A stretch of 64,000 bases of DNA from Tragulus kanchil (lineage: Eukaryota; Chordata; Mammalia; Artiodactyla; Tragulidae), in contig JAIOJX010000002.1 in assembly GCA_022376925.1 (NCBI GenBank), positions 42,493,501 through 42,557,500 of the forward strand, given 5' to 3'. Each line of letters begins with the position of its first letter. Positions within the stretch are counted from its first letter, which is position 1. The translations under genes and the position numbers were made by a program. Of this stretch, positions 22,660-34,574 are shown piece after piece. A model generated the notes under the pieces. The model searched no databases. It was not told the origin of the DNA and saw only the letters and a list, made by a program, of their open reading frames with translations.

Positions 22660-22937
22660 TTTTTTTTTTTTTTTCACTTTTTTTGGCCACTTCTATTGGT
22701 CTTTCGTTTATTTATCTTTGTTCTTTGGCCTGTGTGGGCCTCCCACTGCAGTGTTCTCTCTCGTTGCAGAGCACTGGCTTTGGGCGCCATGTGCTCTAGA
22801 GCTCCGGCTCGGTAATTTGACACATTGGTCCAGCTGCTCCATAGCACGTGGGATCTTCCCAAGCCAGGGATCGACACAGCGCCCCTTGCACTGCAAGGCG
22901 GTGTTCATACCCACTGGACCACCAGGGAAGCCCCTCT
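22660..22937 (-). mobile_element. tRNA-derived ruminant SINE, minus strand
   Basis: T-run, GGCCACTTCTATTGGTC tail region, shared body and head ending CACTGGACCACCAGGGAAGC. Inserted just right of the L1 fragment. Confidence 0.9.
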
Positions 22938-22949
22938 CCATCAATTTTG

Positions 22950-24520
22950 AATGAGATACTAGCCAAGTAGAATAATTTTGGTCATAGGTTTTTTTTTTTT
23001 TCTTTCAGTGCTTTAAATATATCCTACAATTCCCTTCTGGCCTGCAGAATTTCTGCTGAACAGTCTGCTATTTGTTGCATGGATTTTCCCTTTTATGTTA
23101 CTTGCTGCTTTTCTCTTGCTGGTTTTTTTTTGGCCTCTGAGTCATCATTTATTTTTCATCCACCTTTATTCTTTGGCATGTGTGAGCCTCCCATTGTAGT
23201 GGCCTATCTCTTGCAGAGCACTGTCTCTGGGCACATGCGCTCCAGATCTCTGGCTCATAATTGGACACACTGGGTTAGCTGTTCCTCCAAATACGGGATC
23301 TTCCTGGGCCAGGGATCAAACCAGTGCCCCTCACACTGCAAGGCGCACTGGACCACCCACTGAACTACCTGGGCAGCCCTCTCTTGCTGATTTTAATATT
23401 CTTTCTTTGTGTTTAATCTCTGTTAGCTTGATTAGTATGTGTGTTTATGTGTTTGTCCTTGGGTTTTTCCTGTATGGGACTCTCTTCACTTCTTGGACTT
23501 GACTATTTCCTTATCCATGTTGGAGAAGTTTTCAAGTATAATCTCTTCTAAAATTTTCTCAGTGCCTTTCTTTTTCTTTTCTTCTTTTTTGGACAGCTAT
23601 AACTAAAATGTTGGTGCGTTTAATATTGTCCTAAAGGTCTCTGAGGCTATCCTCAATTCTTTTTATTCTTTTTCCTTTATTCTGCTCTTTAGCAAACATT
23701 TCCACCATTCCATTTTCCAGCTCACTTATCCATTCCTCTGGCTCAGTTATTCAACTATTGACTCTTTCTAGAGTGTTTTAATTTCAGTGATTGTGTTATT
23801 CATCTCTGTTTGCTTATTCTTTATTTCTTCTATATACTTTGTAATTGTGCTACTTGTGTTAATTGTTTCTTGTATTTTTTTCATTTTATTTTCAAGGCTT
23901 ATTATCATTGTCCTCAACTCTTTTTCGAGAAGTTTGCTTATTTCCTCTTTGCTTATATTTTGTCCTATGAGTTTCTACTTTGTTCCTTCATTTGTGCTAT
24001 ATTTCTCTGTCTTCTGTTTTTCCCTTAACTTACTCCATTTGAGGTCTCCTTTTCACAGAATTTAAGGTTGTATTCCTTTTTCTTTTTGGTTTTTGCCCTT
24101 GGAGGTAAAGGTTGGTTCAGTGGTTTGTGTTGACTTCTTGTTAGGGGCACTTGTGCCTGTGTTCTAGTGGGAGGAGGTGCCTTTTTATTTTATTTTTTCC
24201 CCTCTAATGGGCAGGTGGTATGAGGTGGTGTATTTTGGAATGCCAGTGGGATTTCTGTCCACTGCTGATTGTTTTTGTGTTTTTGTCATACTTGTTTTTT
24301 GTAAAGTATCCTGCAATGGATGCTGTTGGCAACTGGGTGACACCAGGCTTTGTGTAAAGGTGTTGACTTTTGTGGAAGTTCTCAGTAATTAATACCCCCT
24401 GGTGTTAGGCGTTCTCTGGCAATCTGGAATGTTGGATTCAATGCTCCCACCTCAGTAGATCAGGCCCAATCCCTAGACAGAGAACTGACCTTCCATAAAT
24501 TGTCTATTTGGTTAAAGGCG
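22950..24520 (-). mobile_element. Old L1, antisense, interrupted by a SINE
   Basis: Antisense L1 words (CAATTCCCTTCTGGCCTGCAGA, CTGCTTTTCTCTTGCTG, TTCTAAAATTTTCTCAG). The sequence is collinear across the SINE at 23128-23381 and continues to about 24100 and perhaps 24520. The frame is destroyed. The right boundary is uncertain. Confidence 0.6.
23128..23381 (-). mobile_element. tRNA-derived ruminant SINE in the old L1
   Basis: Family body (CTTTGGCATGTGTGAGCC, GAGCACTGTCTCTGGGC) and head (GAACTACCTGGGCAGC), more diverged than its relatives. L1 words TCTCTTGCTG flank it on both sides and may mark the target site. Confidence 0.85.
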
Positions 24521-25279
24521 GTTAAAATAAACACACCAAGAGAAAGAGAAAAACATTACATGATATAAAAGATGAACTGAGATAGATGGCAAATACAAGA
24601 TCAGGCAGGTAATTACAAAAATAATGGGAAATATATACACACTCAAACATAATGAAAGTATCCAAAAAAAAAGAGTACAAGAGTGGGTCCTGTCCATGGT
24701 ATTCTCCAAGCAAGAATACTGGAGTGGGTTGACTGAACCTGTGTCTCTTACATCTCCTGCATTGACAGGCGAGTTCTTTGAGACTCGTGTCACCAGTGAA
24801 ACCCACTACAGCTTTTACTTTCTACCAAATCCACACTTGCCCCTGGAGCCCACAATGTCAGGCTAATTGTGGGGATCTCGTCCACTGTTCTGTGACTGCA
24901 GGAGAGATTTTCCCTTCTCTTGTTTGTTTGCACAGCCCCTGGTGTTTCACTTTGATCTGAGTCTCTCTTCTGCTTGTAGGCCACCATTTAGGGTTTGTTC
25001 TTTGCCCAGACATGAGGCAGCGAAAGTAGCAGCTGATTAGGACTCATTTGCTCAGTTAGGCTAGGGAGAGACAGGGATATGTAGACACAGTTGGGGAAGT
25101 GAGGAGTAGTGAGGCCAAGACCTGTAGGAGGTCGTCATAGTCTGAGACAGGTTGTGCGCTTCCCCAGCTTGTACATCTAGAAGTTCTTGGTTCATGCACT
25201 GCTGAAACCTAGCTTGAAGGATTTTGAGCATAGCCTTATTACCATGTGAGATAAGTGAAATTGTACAGTAGTTTGAACT
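24071..25279. repeat. Direct duplication D, copy 1 (offset 1208)
   Basis: The block from TTCCTTTTTCTTTTTGG recurs at 25280-26487. Includes L1, a Bov-A fragment (24683-24782) and a BovB piece (25148-25278). Confidence 0.9.
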
Positions 25280-26487
25280 ATTCCTTTTTCTTTTTGGTTT
25301 TTGCCCTTGGAGGTAAAGGTTGGTTCAGTGGTTTGTGTTGACTTCTTGTTAGGGGCACTTGTGCCTGTGTTCTAGTGGGAGGAGGTGCCTTTTTATTTTA
25401 TTTTTTCCCCTCTAATGGGCAGGTGGTATGAGGTGGTGTATTTTGGAATGCCAGTGGGATTTCTGTCCACTGCTGATTGTTTTTGTGTTTTTGTCATACT
25501 TGTTTTTTGTAAAGTATCCTGCAATGGATGCTGTTGGCAACTGGGTGACACCAGGCTTTGTGTAAAGGTGTTGACTTTTGTGGAAGTTCTCAGTAATTAA
25601 TACCCCCTGGTGTTAGGCGTTCTCTGGCAATCTGGAATGTTGGATTCAATGCTCCCACCTCAGTAGATCAGGCCCAATCCCTAGACAGAGAACTGACCTT
25701 CCATAAATTGTCTATTTGGTTAAAGGCGGTTAAAATAAACACACCAAGAGAAAGAGAAAAACATTACATGATATAAAAGATGAACTGAGATAGATGGCAA
25801 ATACAAGATCAGGCAGGTAATTACAAAAATAATGGGAAATATATACACACTCAAACATAATGAAAGTATCCAAAAAAAAAGAGTACAAGAGTGGGTCCTG
25901 TCCATGGTATTCTCCAAGCAAGAATACTGGAGTGGGTTGACTGAACCTGTGTCTCTTACATCTCCTGCATTGACAGGCGAGTTCTTTGAGACTCGTGTCA
26001 CCAGTGAAACCCACTACAGCTTTTACTTTCTACCAAATCCACACTTGCCCCTGGAGCCCACAATGTCAGGCTAATTGTGGGGATCTCGTCCACTGTTCTG
26101 TGACTGCAGGAGAGATTTTCCCTTCTCTTGTTTGTTTGCACAGCCCCTGGTGTTTCACTTTGATCTGAGTCTCTCTTCTGCTTGTAGGCCACCATTTAGG
26201 GTTTGTTCTTTGCCCAGACATGAGGCAGCGAAAGTAGCAGCTGATTAGGACTCATTTGCTCAGTTAGGCTAGGGAGAGACAGGGATATGTAGACACAGTT
26301 GGGGAAGTGAGGAGTAGTGAGGCCAAGACCTGTAGGAGGTCGTCATAGTCTGAGACAGGTTGTGCGCTTCCCCAGCTTGTACATCTAGAAGTTCTTGGTT
26401 CATGCACTGCTGAAACCTAGCTTGAAGGATTTTGAGCATAGCCTTATTACCATGTGAGATAAGTGAAATTGTACAGTAGTTTGAACA
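25280..26487. repeat. Direct duplication D, copy 2
   Basis: Second copy. It continues seamlessly into BovB at 26488, whereas copy 1 breaks off after GTAGTTTGAAC. Confidence 0.9.
25891..25990 (-). mobile_element. Bov-A fragment, minus strand (also at 24683-24782)
   Basis: CATGGTATTCTCCAAGCAAG, ACTGGAGTGGGTTGACTGAACC and CTCCTGCATTGACAGGCGAG are antisense Bov-A words, rearranged and incomplete. Confidence 0.7.
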
Positions 26488-27335
26488 TTCTTTGCCATTG
26501 CACTTCTTTGGAATTTGAATAAAAACTGACATTTTCCAGTTTCATGGCCACTGCTGAGTTTTCCAATTTTGCTGGCATATTGAGTGCAGCAGTTTAACAA
26601 CATCATCTTTTAGGATTTGAAATAAGTCAGCTGGAATCCCATCACCTCCACTAGCTTTGTTTGTGGTAACGATTCCTAAGGCCCACTTGACTTTACACTG
26701 CAGGGTATCCGACTCTAGGTGAGTGACCACACCATTGTGGTTGTCTGGTTCATTAAGACCTTTTTGTGTAATTCTTCCTTATGCATTCTTTTTTTTTGAA
26801 TAGATTTTTAAATTTTGTTGAAATCTTACATGAACAAGAAGTTGGAAATGCAATCACATCAAAGAACAAATTGTCACAGCTTTGACGTTTAAGCCAAACA
26901 AATTTTGTAGGGCAGAAAGGTGTGAAGTTTTAACAATTTTAAAACACAGTTGACCTACTTCTAGGAATGCAAAACATAGAATTATAGGTTATTTTCAATA
27001 CAAGAAAACTTAAATTTGTTTGCTTTAATTTCTTCAAACTACTAAGACAAAGCACTAGCTTGCATTTTTATTTACAGCATACTCCATACCCCTGTAAGCT
27101 ATCCCAAATCCAAAATATAAAACTTTACAAGACCCAAGGTTCTTCAAAATCATGATTTAACAGTGTGTTCAGCTTGTTTTGAACTTAAAATGAAGTCTGA
27201 AATGATAAAAGCACTGTAACTCCCAGAAAAAGGGAATTCTGCAAGCCCAATAATGTCCAATAGCATTTATGAGAAGAGGAAAAATTAAAATATAATTGAG
27301 TGATTTTTTTCAGGATACAATGAGCAGAAGTACCC
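26242..27335. repeat. Direct duplication E, copy 1 (offset 1094)
   Basis: The block from TGATTAGGACTCATTTGC recurs at 27336-28397. It repeats BovB plus the 3' end of the HNRNPR retrocopy, so 26789-27305 is a spurious extra copy of the retrocopy 3' UTR. A filler of about 30 bp precedes the joint. Confidence 0.9.
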
Positions 27336-28397
27336 TGATTAGGACTCATTTGCTCAGTTAGGCTAGGGAGAGACAGGGATATGTAGACACAGTTGGGGAA
27401 GTGAGGAGTAGTGAGGCCAAGACCTGTAGGAGGTCGTCATAGTCTGAGACAGGTTGTGCGCTTCCCCAGCTTGTACATCTAGAAGTTCTTGGTTCATGCA
27501 CTGCTGAAACCTAGCTTGAAGGATTTTGAGCATAGCCTTATTACCATGTGAGATAAGTGAAATTGTACAGTAGTTTGAACATTCTTTGCCATTGCACTTC
27601 TTTGGAATTTGAATAAAAACTGACATTTTCCAGTTTCATGGCCACTGCTGAGTTTTCCAATTTTGCTGGCATATTGAGTGCAGCAGTTTAACAACATCAT
27701 CTTTTAGGATTTGAAATAAGTCAGCTGGAATCCCATCACCTCCACTAGCTTTGTTTGTGGTAACGATTCCTAAGGCCCACTTGACTTTACACTGCAGGGT
27801 ATCCGACTCTAGGTGAGTGACCACACCATTGTGGTTGTCTGGTTCATTAAGACCTTTTTGTGTAATTCTTCCTTATGCATTCTTTTTTTTTGAATAGATT
27901 TTTAAATTTTGTTGAAATCTTACATGAACAAGAAGTTGGAAATGCAATCACATCAAAGAACAAATTGTCACAGCTTTGACGTTTAAGCCAAACAAATTTT
28001 GTAGGGCAGAAAGGTGTGAAGTTTTAACAATTTTAAAACACAGTTGACCTACTTCTAGGAATGCAAAACATAGAATTATAGGTTATTTTCAATACAAGAA
28101 AACTTAAATTTGTTTGCTTTAATTTCTTCAAACTACTAAGACAAAGCACTAGCTTGCATTTTTATTTACAGCATACTCCATACCCCTGTAAGCTATCCCA
28201 AATCCAAAATATAAAACTTTACAAGACCCAAGGTTCTTCAAAATCATGATTTAACAGTGTGTTCAGCTTGTTTTGAACTTAAAATGAAGTCTGAAATGAT
28301 AAAAGCACTGTAACTCCCAGAAAAAGGGAATTCTGCAAGCCCAATAATGTCCAATAGCATTTATGAGAAGAGGAAAAATTAAAATATAATTGAGTAT
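27336..28397. repeat. Direct duplication E, copy 2
   Basis: Second copy. It continues into the remainder of the HNRNPR retrocopy and so represents the true order. Confidence 0.9.
27449..27884 (-). mobile_element. BovB LINE, left part, split by the HNRNPR retrocopy
   Basis: Antisense BovB (CTAGAAGTTCTTGGTTCATG, GGCCACTGCTGAGTTTTCC, CATCACCTCCACTAGC) stops at TTCCTTATGCATTCTT. It resumes in the same orientation at 32070 with AATTCTTCTTTATGTGTTCTT. Duplicate segments at 25148-25278 and 26355-26788 come from duplications D and E. Confidence 0.85.
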
Positions 28398-29187
28398 ATA
28401 CACAATAGTGATTTTTTTTCAGCCAGATACAAATGACAGCAAATTGCTACTTAAAGATGAAACAGGTAAGCCAATTTTTTTTGAAGGATGTAGATCTAGA
28501 GTCAATCATATCTTGTCAGTATAATTTTTAAGCCCTCACTTGTCTATTTCCACTGTTGCCTATAATTATCCTGATAAAACTCGTGGTTGTCATTATTGTA
28601 ATCTGTAACCATAGTTACCAGAATAGTCACCACCTTGCTGAAGCAGCTTTTGAGCAAGGGGTTGAAAATCTCACCCGAGATCCCCGGGAACCACAGCCTT
28701 TCTGCTGTTGTGTGGGACCCCCTTTTCTACCCGTAGAGCCTCTTGGTGGTCCCAAAGGTGCACCCTGTGTGAGTAGCCAGTTCTACCTCTTGGAGGTGGT
28801 GCTCCCAGCGCCCTTGGTGCTGGTGGAGCACCTCGCCCTCCTCTTCCTCCTCCTCTTCCTCTTACTGCATCGCCATCATCATAGCCATAGTAGGGATCTT
28901 CATAGCCTCCTCGGTAGTCGTGATAATCATAACCATAGTAATCATCGTAGTAATCTTTGTTGCCATAGTAATCTGGAGGGTAGCCATATCCCCCTCTCCC
29001 CCAACCTCGACCTCTAATTGGCAATAGCATGAGAGAAGAAGGGTGATAATAATAATCTTTATGGGCAGTACTTCTGGAGGCCTGCCTAGCAGCTTGGTGT
29101 TCTTGCCTTTTCTTGTCTGGTGACTTGGCTAAGATTATTTCAATTTCCTCCCCTTCTATTTCTTTGCCATTCATCTCATCCATGGTC

Positions 29188-29521
29188 CTTTTTTTTTTTT
29201 TAAAGGTTTATTTATTTATTTATTTTGGGCGGGGTTCGGGTTGGGAAGGGAGGGGAGCGGACAGGCCACTTCTATTGGTCTTTCATTTCTCTGTTTTCAT
29301 CCGTCTTTGTTCTTTGGCTTCTGTGGGCCTCCCATCGCGGTGGTGTCTGTCATTGCAGAGCGCCGGCTCTGGGCGCACGAGCTCCAGAGCTCTGGCTCGG
29401 TAATTGGACACATCAATCCAGCCGCTCCGCGGCATGTGGGATCTTCCCAGGCCAGGGATCGAACCAGCGCCCCTTGCACTGCAAGGTGGTGTCCTTACCC
29501 ACTGGACCACCAGGGGAAACC
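29188..29521 (-). mobile_element. tRNA-derived SINE inside the HNRNPR retrocopy, 13-bp target duplication
   Basis: Flanked exactly by CTCATCCATGGTC at 29175-29187 and 29522-29534. It splits the retrocopy codons for AVKTMDEMNGKE. The T-run plus ATTT tail is on the left and the tRNA-like head on the right. Confidence 0.93.
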
Positions 29522-29777
29522 CTCATCCATGGTCTTAACAGCTGCTCCTCTATCTTCGAAATGAACAAATGCACAGTTTTTCAACTTCTTCACTCTGTCC
29601 AGTTTTCCAGAATTAGAAAATGATTTTTCCACTATTTCTTCTGTCGCTGTAGTAGCCAAGTTTCTCACAAATAAAGCTTTTCCCTTAGCCATGACTGCTG
29701 TGTCTGATTCTTCCACAGGGTCAGCCCATTCAACTGTAACTACATTTCCTTCCACTTTTACTTTTCCACTTATCAGC

Positions 29778-30867
29778 CAGCGGCTGGCTTGTGCTGCTGA
29801 CTTGTGATCTTCGTACTCAAGGAAGCAGAACCCCTGATTCTTCTTTTTGTCATCGGGTTGATGATAGAGAATAACGTCCACCGAACCTTTTGTAATTTCT
29901 TTAGTCTTACTCTTAGTCTTAATCTTATTCTTACTTAGTTTTCTTTAGTTTTGTTCTTTGAACTTGATCCATTGAAAAGCCTGTTGTTTCCATAGAAATG
30001 CACACTCCAAGGTGTTTACCAGGCTGAATTTCATAGCTGTTACACAGTTTAACAGCTTCCTGTGCAGCTTCCTTTCCACAGAAGGTGATGAACGCATACC
30101 CTCTCTTCTGACTAGACAGTGTATCCGTCACAAGATGCAGATCCCAAATGGGACCAACCTTTTCAAACAAGGGCACCATTTCATCCTCGTATAAGTCTCT
30201 TGATATTTTATCTACAAAGACTTCTGTTCCAATACATGGTTGCACGCCAATGTACACACTGTCTGGTGGAGGACCACTGTACTTCATCCTGTGGTCATAT
30301 CCAAGGTATAACCAGTCGTCTCGAGCAAACCCTTGGTCTTTACTTCATCAGGTCCCTTCATGGACTCTTGTGCCTTTGCTCCTCTGTTTCTCCCTTTGCC
30401 TGTAGGTCTTCATAACTAAACATAAAATGCACTTTTGATCTAAAACATGGTAAGTCACTTTCCTTGAATTGTTGTCGTACAGACAGCTCCTTCTTCATTA
30501 AATCCCCTGAGAACATCAATTGCTCTTTTATCAATATTGACAGGGCTTTCCTGGTAGCTCAGTGGTAAAGAGCTCACCTGTCAATGCAGGAGACATGGGT
30601 TCGATCCCTGGTCCAGAAAGATCCCACATGCTGCAGAGCAACTAAGCCCGTGAGTGATAACTATTGAGCCCATGCTCTAGAGCCTCAGAGCCGCAACTAT
30701 GGAACCCATGTGCTGCAACTACTGAAGCCCATGTGCCCTAGTGCCCGAGTTCCACAAGAGAAGTCACGACAAGAAGAAGCCTGCTCACCTCAACTAGAGA
30801 GTAGCCCCCACTCCCTGCAACTAGAGAAGAGTGCAGCAGCAGTGAAAACCCAGAAGAGCCAAAAATG
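29778..30867. repeat. Direct duplication F, copy 1 (offset 1089)
   Basis: The block from CAGCGGCTGGCTTGTGCTGC recurs at 30868-31955. Copy 1 ends inside the Bov-tA after GAAGAGCCAAAAAT. Confidence 0.9.
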
Positions 30868-31955
30868 CCAGCGGCTGGCTTGTGCTGCTGACTTGTGATC
30901 TTCGTACTCAAGGAAGCAGAACCCTGATTCTTCTTTTGTCATCGGGTTGATGATAGAGAATAACGTCCACCGAACCTTTTGTAATTTCTTTAGTCTTACT
31001 CTTAGTCTTAATCTTATTCTTACTTAGTTTTCTTTAGTTTTGTTCTTTGAACTTGATCCATTGAAAAGCCTGTTGTTTCCATAGAAATGCACACTCCAAG
31101 GTGTTTACCAGGCTGAATTTCATAGCTGTTACACAGTTTAACAGCTTCCTGTGCAGCTTCCTTTCCACAGAAGGTGATGAACGCATACCCTCTCTTCTGA
31201 CTAGACAGTGTATCCGTCACAAGATGCAGATCCCAAATGGGACCAACCTTTTCAAACAAGGGCACCATTTCATCCTCGTATAAGTCTCTTGATATTTTAT
31301 CTACAAAGACTTCTGTTCCAATACATGGTTGCACGCCAATGTACACACTGTCTGGTGGAGGACCACTGTACTTCATCCTGTGGTCATATCCAAGGTATAA
31401 CCAGTCGTCTCGAGCAAACCCTTGGTCTTTACTTCATCAGGTCCCTTCATGGACTCTTGTGCCTTTGCTCCTCTGTTTCTCCCTTTGCCTGTAGGTCTTC
31501 ATAACTAAACATAAAATGCACTTTTGATCTAAAACATGGTAAGTCACTTTCCTTGAATTGTTGTCGTACAGACAGCTCCTTCTTCATTAAATCCCCTGAG
31601 AACATCAATTGCTCTTTTATCAATATTGACAGGGCTTTCCTGGTAGCTCAGTGGTAAAGAGCTCACCTGTCAATGCAGGAGACATGGGTTCGATCCCTGG
31701 TCCAGAAAGATCCCACATGCTGCAGAGCAACTAAGCCCGTGAGTGATAACTATTGAGCCCATGCTCTAGAGCCTCAGAGCCGCAACTATGGAACCCATGT
31801 GCTGCAACTACTGAAGCCCATGTGCCCTAGTGCCCGAGTTCCACAAGAGAAGTCACGACAAGAAGAAGCCTGCTCACCTCAACTAGAGAGTAGCCCCCAC
31901 TCCCTGCAACTAGAGAAGAGTGTGCAGCAGCAGTGAAAACCCAGAAGAGCCAAAA
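30868..31955. repeat. Direct duplication F, copy 2
   Basis: Second copy. It lacks single bases in homopolymers relative to copy 1 (for example GAACCCCTG versus GAACCCTG, and CTTTTTGTC versus CTTTTGTC). Confidence 0.9.
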
Positions 31956-31979
31956 ATAAATAAATAAAATTTAAAAAAA
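31630..31979 (+). mobile_element. Bov-tA SINE inside the HNRNPR retrocopy (also at 30542-30866)
   Basis: Long tRNA-derived Bov-tA: TGGTAGCTCAGTGGTAAAG A-box region, GGGTTCGATCCCTGG B box, repeated GCAACTACTGAAGCCC-like modules and a tail AAATAAATAAATAAA. ATTGACA on both sides (before 31632 and at about 31980) looks like the target duplication. The retrocopy resumes on the right with codons matching the hnRNP R VAYVDLDE region. Partial third copy at 32898-33073 from duplication G. Confidence 0.88.
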
Positions 31980-32889
31980 AATTGACATAAACTACCAATA
32001 CAAGGACAGAGCTGAGGCCAGTGGCCGGGCCCGTGAGAATTAGCACAAGGCACTTTTAAAATGACTAGAAATTCTTCTTTATGTGTTCTTGCCACTTCTA
32101 AATCTCTTCTGCTTTTGTTAGGTCCTTACATGCTCATCCTTTATCATGCTTGTCCTTGCATAAAATGTCCCTTGATAGCTCCAGTTTTCTTGAAGAGAGC
32201 TCTAGTGTTTCCCATTCTCTTGTAATAATACAATTTACCTTTTAGGGCTGTAGAAAGTCCTTACTAGACCAGGCACTGGGGAAATATTGAATCCACAACT
32301 TACTGTTGTTATTTCCTTCTAGTCTTTTTTCTAAGCATATCTTTATTTATAGTTCAGAAGATCTTGTATATTTCTTCTTCCTTTTTTTTTTTGCATGATA
32401 TTATAAGTATTTTCTTGTTCAATTTCTTCTTGATAAGTAGCCTTATCCTAAATTATTGACTATATTTCTATTCCCTTAGAATAAATTTCTAGGTATCTTG
32501 GAACAAATAATGGCAGCCCATTTAACTTGTAAGAATGTTCTAGCAGGAAATGATAGATTCTGAAATTTTATTCTTGCAACCGTGACATGATGGGGAATAT
32601 CAGATATGCGACTGGTGTGATCATAAAACTCAGTAGGATCTCAGTGAGTAGAGAGACACAGTATGCAAGTATAATCTTGGTTTTGCAACTTGGGCAACGT
32701 ATTTAACTCCTCTCATGGCATGGTGATGTTTAGTTTCTAATCCTGATACATGGTAAACACTTTATGCATATTAGCAGTTTATTGTTTTATGTTTTACAGT
32801 TAAATGTTTGTTTTCATAATTAAAAATGAGAGAATAGCAGTGTTTTTCTATAAATAATTTGAGAATAAGCTTTTGCAACTAGGATATCA
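31798..32889. repeat. Direct duplication G, copy 1 (offset about 1095)
   Basis: The block from GTGCTGCAACTACTGAAGCC recurs at 32898-33967. Copy 1 ends at GAGAATAAGCT and a short filler follows. Confidence 0.9.
32070..32235 (-). mobile_element. BovB LINE, right part after the retrocopy (repeated at 33165-33330)
   Basis: Antisense BovB: TGTTCTTGCCACTTCTAAATC, CTGCTTTTGTTAGGTCC, GTCCCTTGATAGCTCCAG, CTAGTGTTTCCCATTCTC. Collinear with the part ending at 27884. Confidence 0.8.
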
Positions 32890-32897
32890 CACATAGT

Positions 32898-33967
32898 GCT
32901 GCAACTACTGAAGCCCATGTGCCCTAGTGCCCGAGTTCCACAAGAGAAGTCACGACAAGAAGAAGCCTGCTCACCTCAACTAGAGAGTAGCCCCCACTCC
33001 CTGCAACTAGAGAAGAGTGCAGCAGCAGTGAAAACCCAGAAGAGCCAAAAATAAATAAATAAAATTTAAAAAAAAATTGACATAAACTACCAATACAAGG
33101 ACAGAGCTGAGGCCAGTGGCCGGGCCCGTGAGAATTAGCACAAGGCACTTTTAAAATGACTAGAAATTCTTCTTTATGTGTTCTTGCCACTTCTAAATCT
33201 CTTCTGCTTTTGTTAGGTCCTTACATGCTCATCCTTTATCATGCTTGTCCTTGCATAAAATGTCCCTTGATAGCTCCAGTTTTCTTGAAGAGAGCTCTAG
33301 TGTTTCCCATTCTCTTGTAATAATACAATTTACCTTTTAGGGCTGTAGAAAGTCCTTACTAGACCAGGCACTGGGGAAATATTGAATCCACAACTTACTG
33401 TTGTTATTTCCTTCTAGTCTTTTTTCTAAGCATATCTTTATTTATAGTTCAGAAGATCTTGTATATTTCTTCTTCCTTTTTTTTTTTGCATGATATTATA
33501 AGTATTTTCTTGTTCAATTTCTTCTTGATAAGTAGCCTTATCCTAAATTATTGACTATATTTCTATTCCCTTAGAATAAATTTCTAGGTATCTTGGAACA
33601 AATAATGGCAGCCCATTTAACTTGTAAGAATGTTCTAGCAGGAAATGATAGATTCTGAAATTTTATTCTTGCAACCGTGACATGATGGGGAATATCAGAT
33701 ATGCGACTGGTGTGATCATAAAACTCAGTAGGATCTCAGTGAGTAGAGAGACACAGTATGCAAGTATAATCTTGGTTTTGCAACTTGGGCAACGTATTTA
33801 ACTCCTCTCATGGCATGGTGATGTTTAGTTTCTAATCCTGATACATGGTAAACACTTTATGCATATTAGCAGTTTATTGTTTTATGTTTTACAGTTAAAT
33901 GTTTGTTTTCATAATTAAAAATGAGAGAATAGCAGTGTTTTTCTATAAATAATTTGAGAATAAGCTG
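32898..33967. repeat. Direct duplication G, copy 2
   Basis: Second copy of 31798-32889, reading on into unique intron sequence. Confidence 0.9.
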
Positions 33968-34212
33968 TTAAATATGATAGGGCAGTATAAATACTTTTTT
34001 AGTTGAAAATGGTTTGATATTTTCTCCCATTTTAATTATAACAAATATTTTTCTCCATTCTAAATTTATTATTCAGAAGACAACATGAGAAGAGGCATCT
34101 GATTTAATAAACCTTGTAAAGGACTTTTATAATATTCTTCAATGATTCAAAGATAGAATGTGATTTTTATCCAAGTTATTCTTATTAAAAGACAAAAATG
34201 CTTTAAGGTTGC

Positions 34213-34507
34213 TTTTTTTTAAAATTTTTATTTTACTTTTTACTCTTACAGAGTTTTGTTATTTACAGATATGTATGATCCCAGATTAGTCATATGTATA
34301 TCCCCCCCATTCCACCCCTCCAGGCCATCACACAGCACCCCTGCAGGATCCCCTTTCCTCACAGTGCAATGACAATAGCTATTTTTTTTCACATATGCTA
34401 GTATAGGTTTTCATGCTACTTTCTTTATACCTCCCACCCATCGTTCATTCCCCACAATGTCCATATGTCTACTGTGCATGTCTGTTTTTCCATCGCTTCA
34501 CTGCGTG
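34213..34507 (-). mobile_element. L1 3'-end fragment, minus strand (repeated at 35332-35628)
   Basis: TTTACTCTTACAGAGTTTTGTTATTTACAG through CCCCACAATGTCCATATGTC: antisense L1 3' UTR. Confidence 0.8.
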
Positions 34508-34574
34508 TGTTTGAGTTAAATTTAAGCTATGCATGTAAACTAGTAATGCCAATATTTTATATAGTGTATGCAAT

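Larger units (their letters stand above)
27885..32069 (-). pseudogene. HNRNPR: HNRNPR processed pseudogene (retrocopy), 5'-truncated and broken
   Basis: Minus-strand, intronless copy of hnRNP R mRNA. From high to low coordinates it encodes remnants of the acidic N-terminal region (about 30430-30540, with several stops), RRM1 (30287-29970), a frameshift, the RRM2/RRM3 region (29881-29530) and then, after a SINE insertion, the RGG/YG-rich tail (29183-28671). The C-terminal QQGGDYSGNYGY part ends at a stop at 28546-28544, and about 650 nt of 3' UTR ends in a T-run at 27885 (the poly-A tail). Residues such as FCGKEAAQEAVKLC, VTVEWADPVEE and ASRSTA fit HNRNPR rather than its paralogue SYNCRIP. Frameshifts, stops, an internal deletion and two SINEs preclude a normal product. 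AATTCTTCCTTATGCATTCT (27864-27883) versus AATTCTTCTTTATGTGTTCT (32070-32089) is a diverged target duplication inside BovB. Duplication F adds a false second RRM1 at 31376-31020. Confidence 0.9.

Noticed and set aside
28671..30287. RNA-binding protein gene (functional HNRNPR, or its paralogue SYNCRIP)
   Set aside because: No introns, poly-A remnant, frameshifts, stops and two SINE insertions show a dead retrocopy. Diagnostic residues fit HNRNPR, not SYNCRIP.
30541..30620. tRNA gene suggested by A and B box-like sequence
   Set aside because: The sequence is the head of a Bov-tA SINE without an intact cloverleaf or acceptor stem; the same applies to all SINE heads here.
31020..31376. A second HNRNPR RRM1 copy as a separate pseudogene
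   Set aside because: Identical to 29931-30287 within duplication F; counted once.
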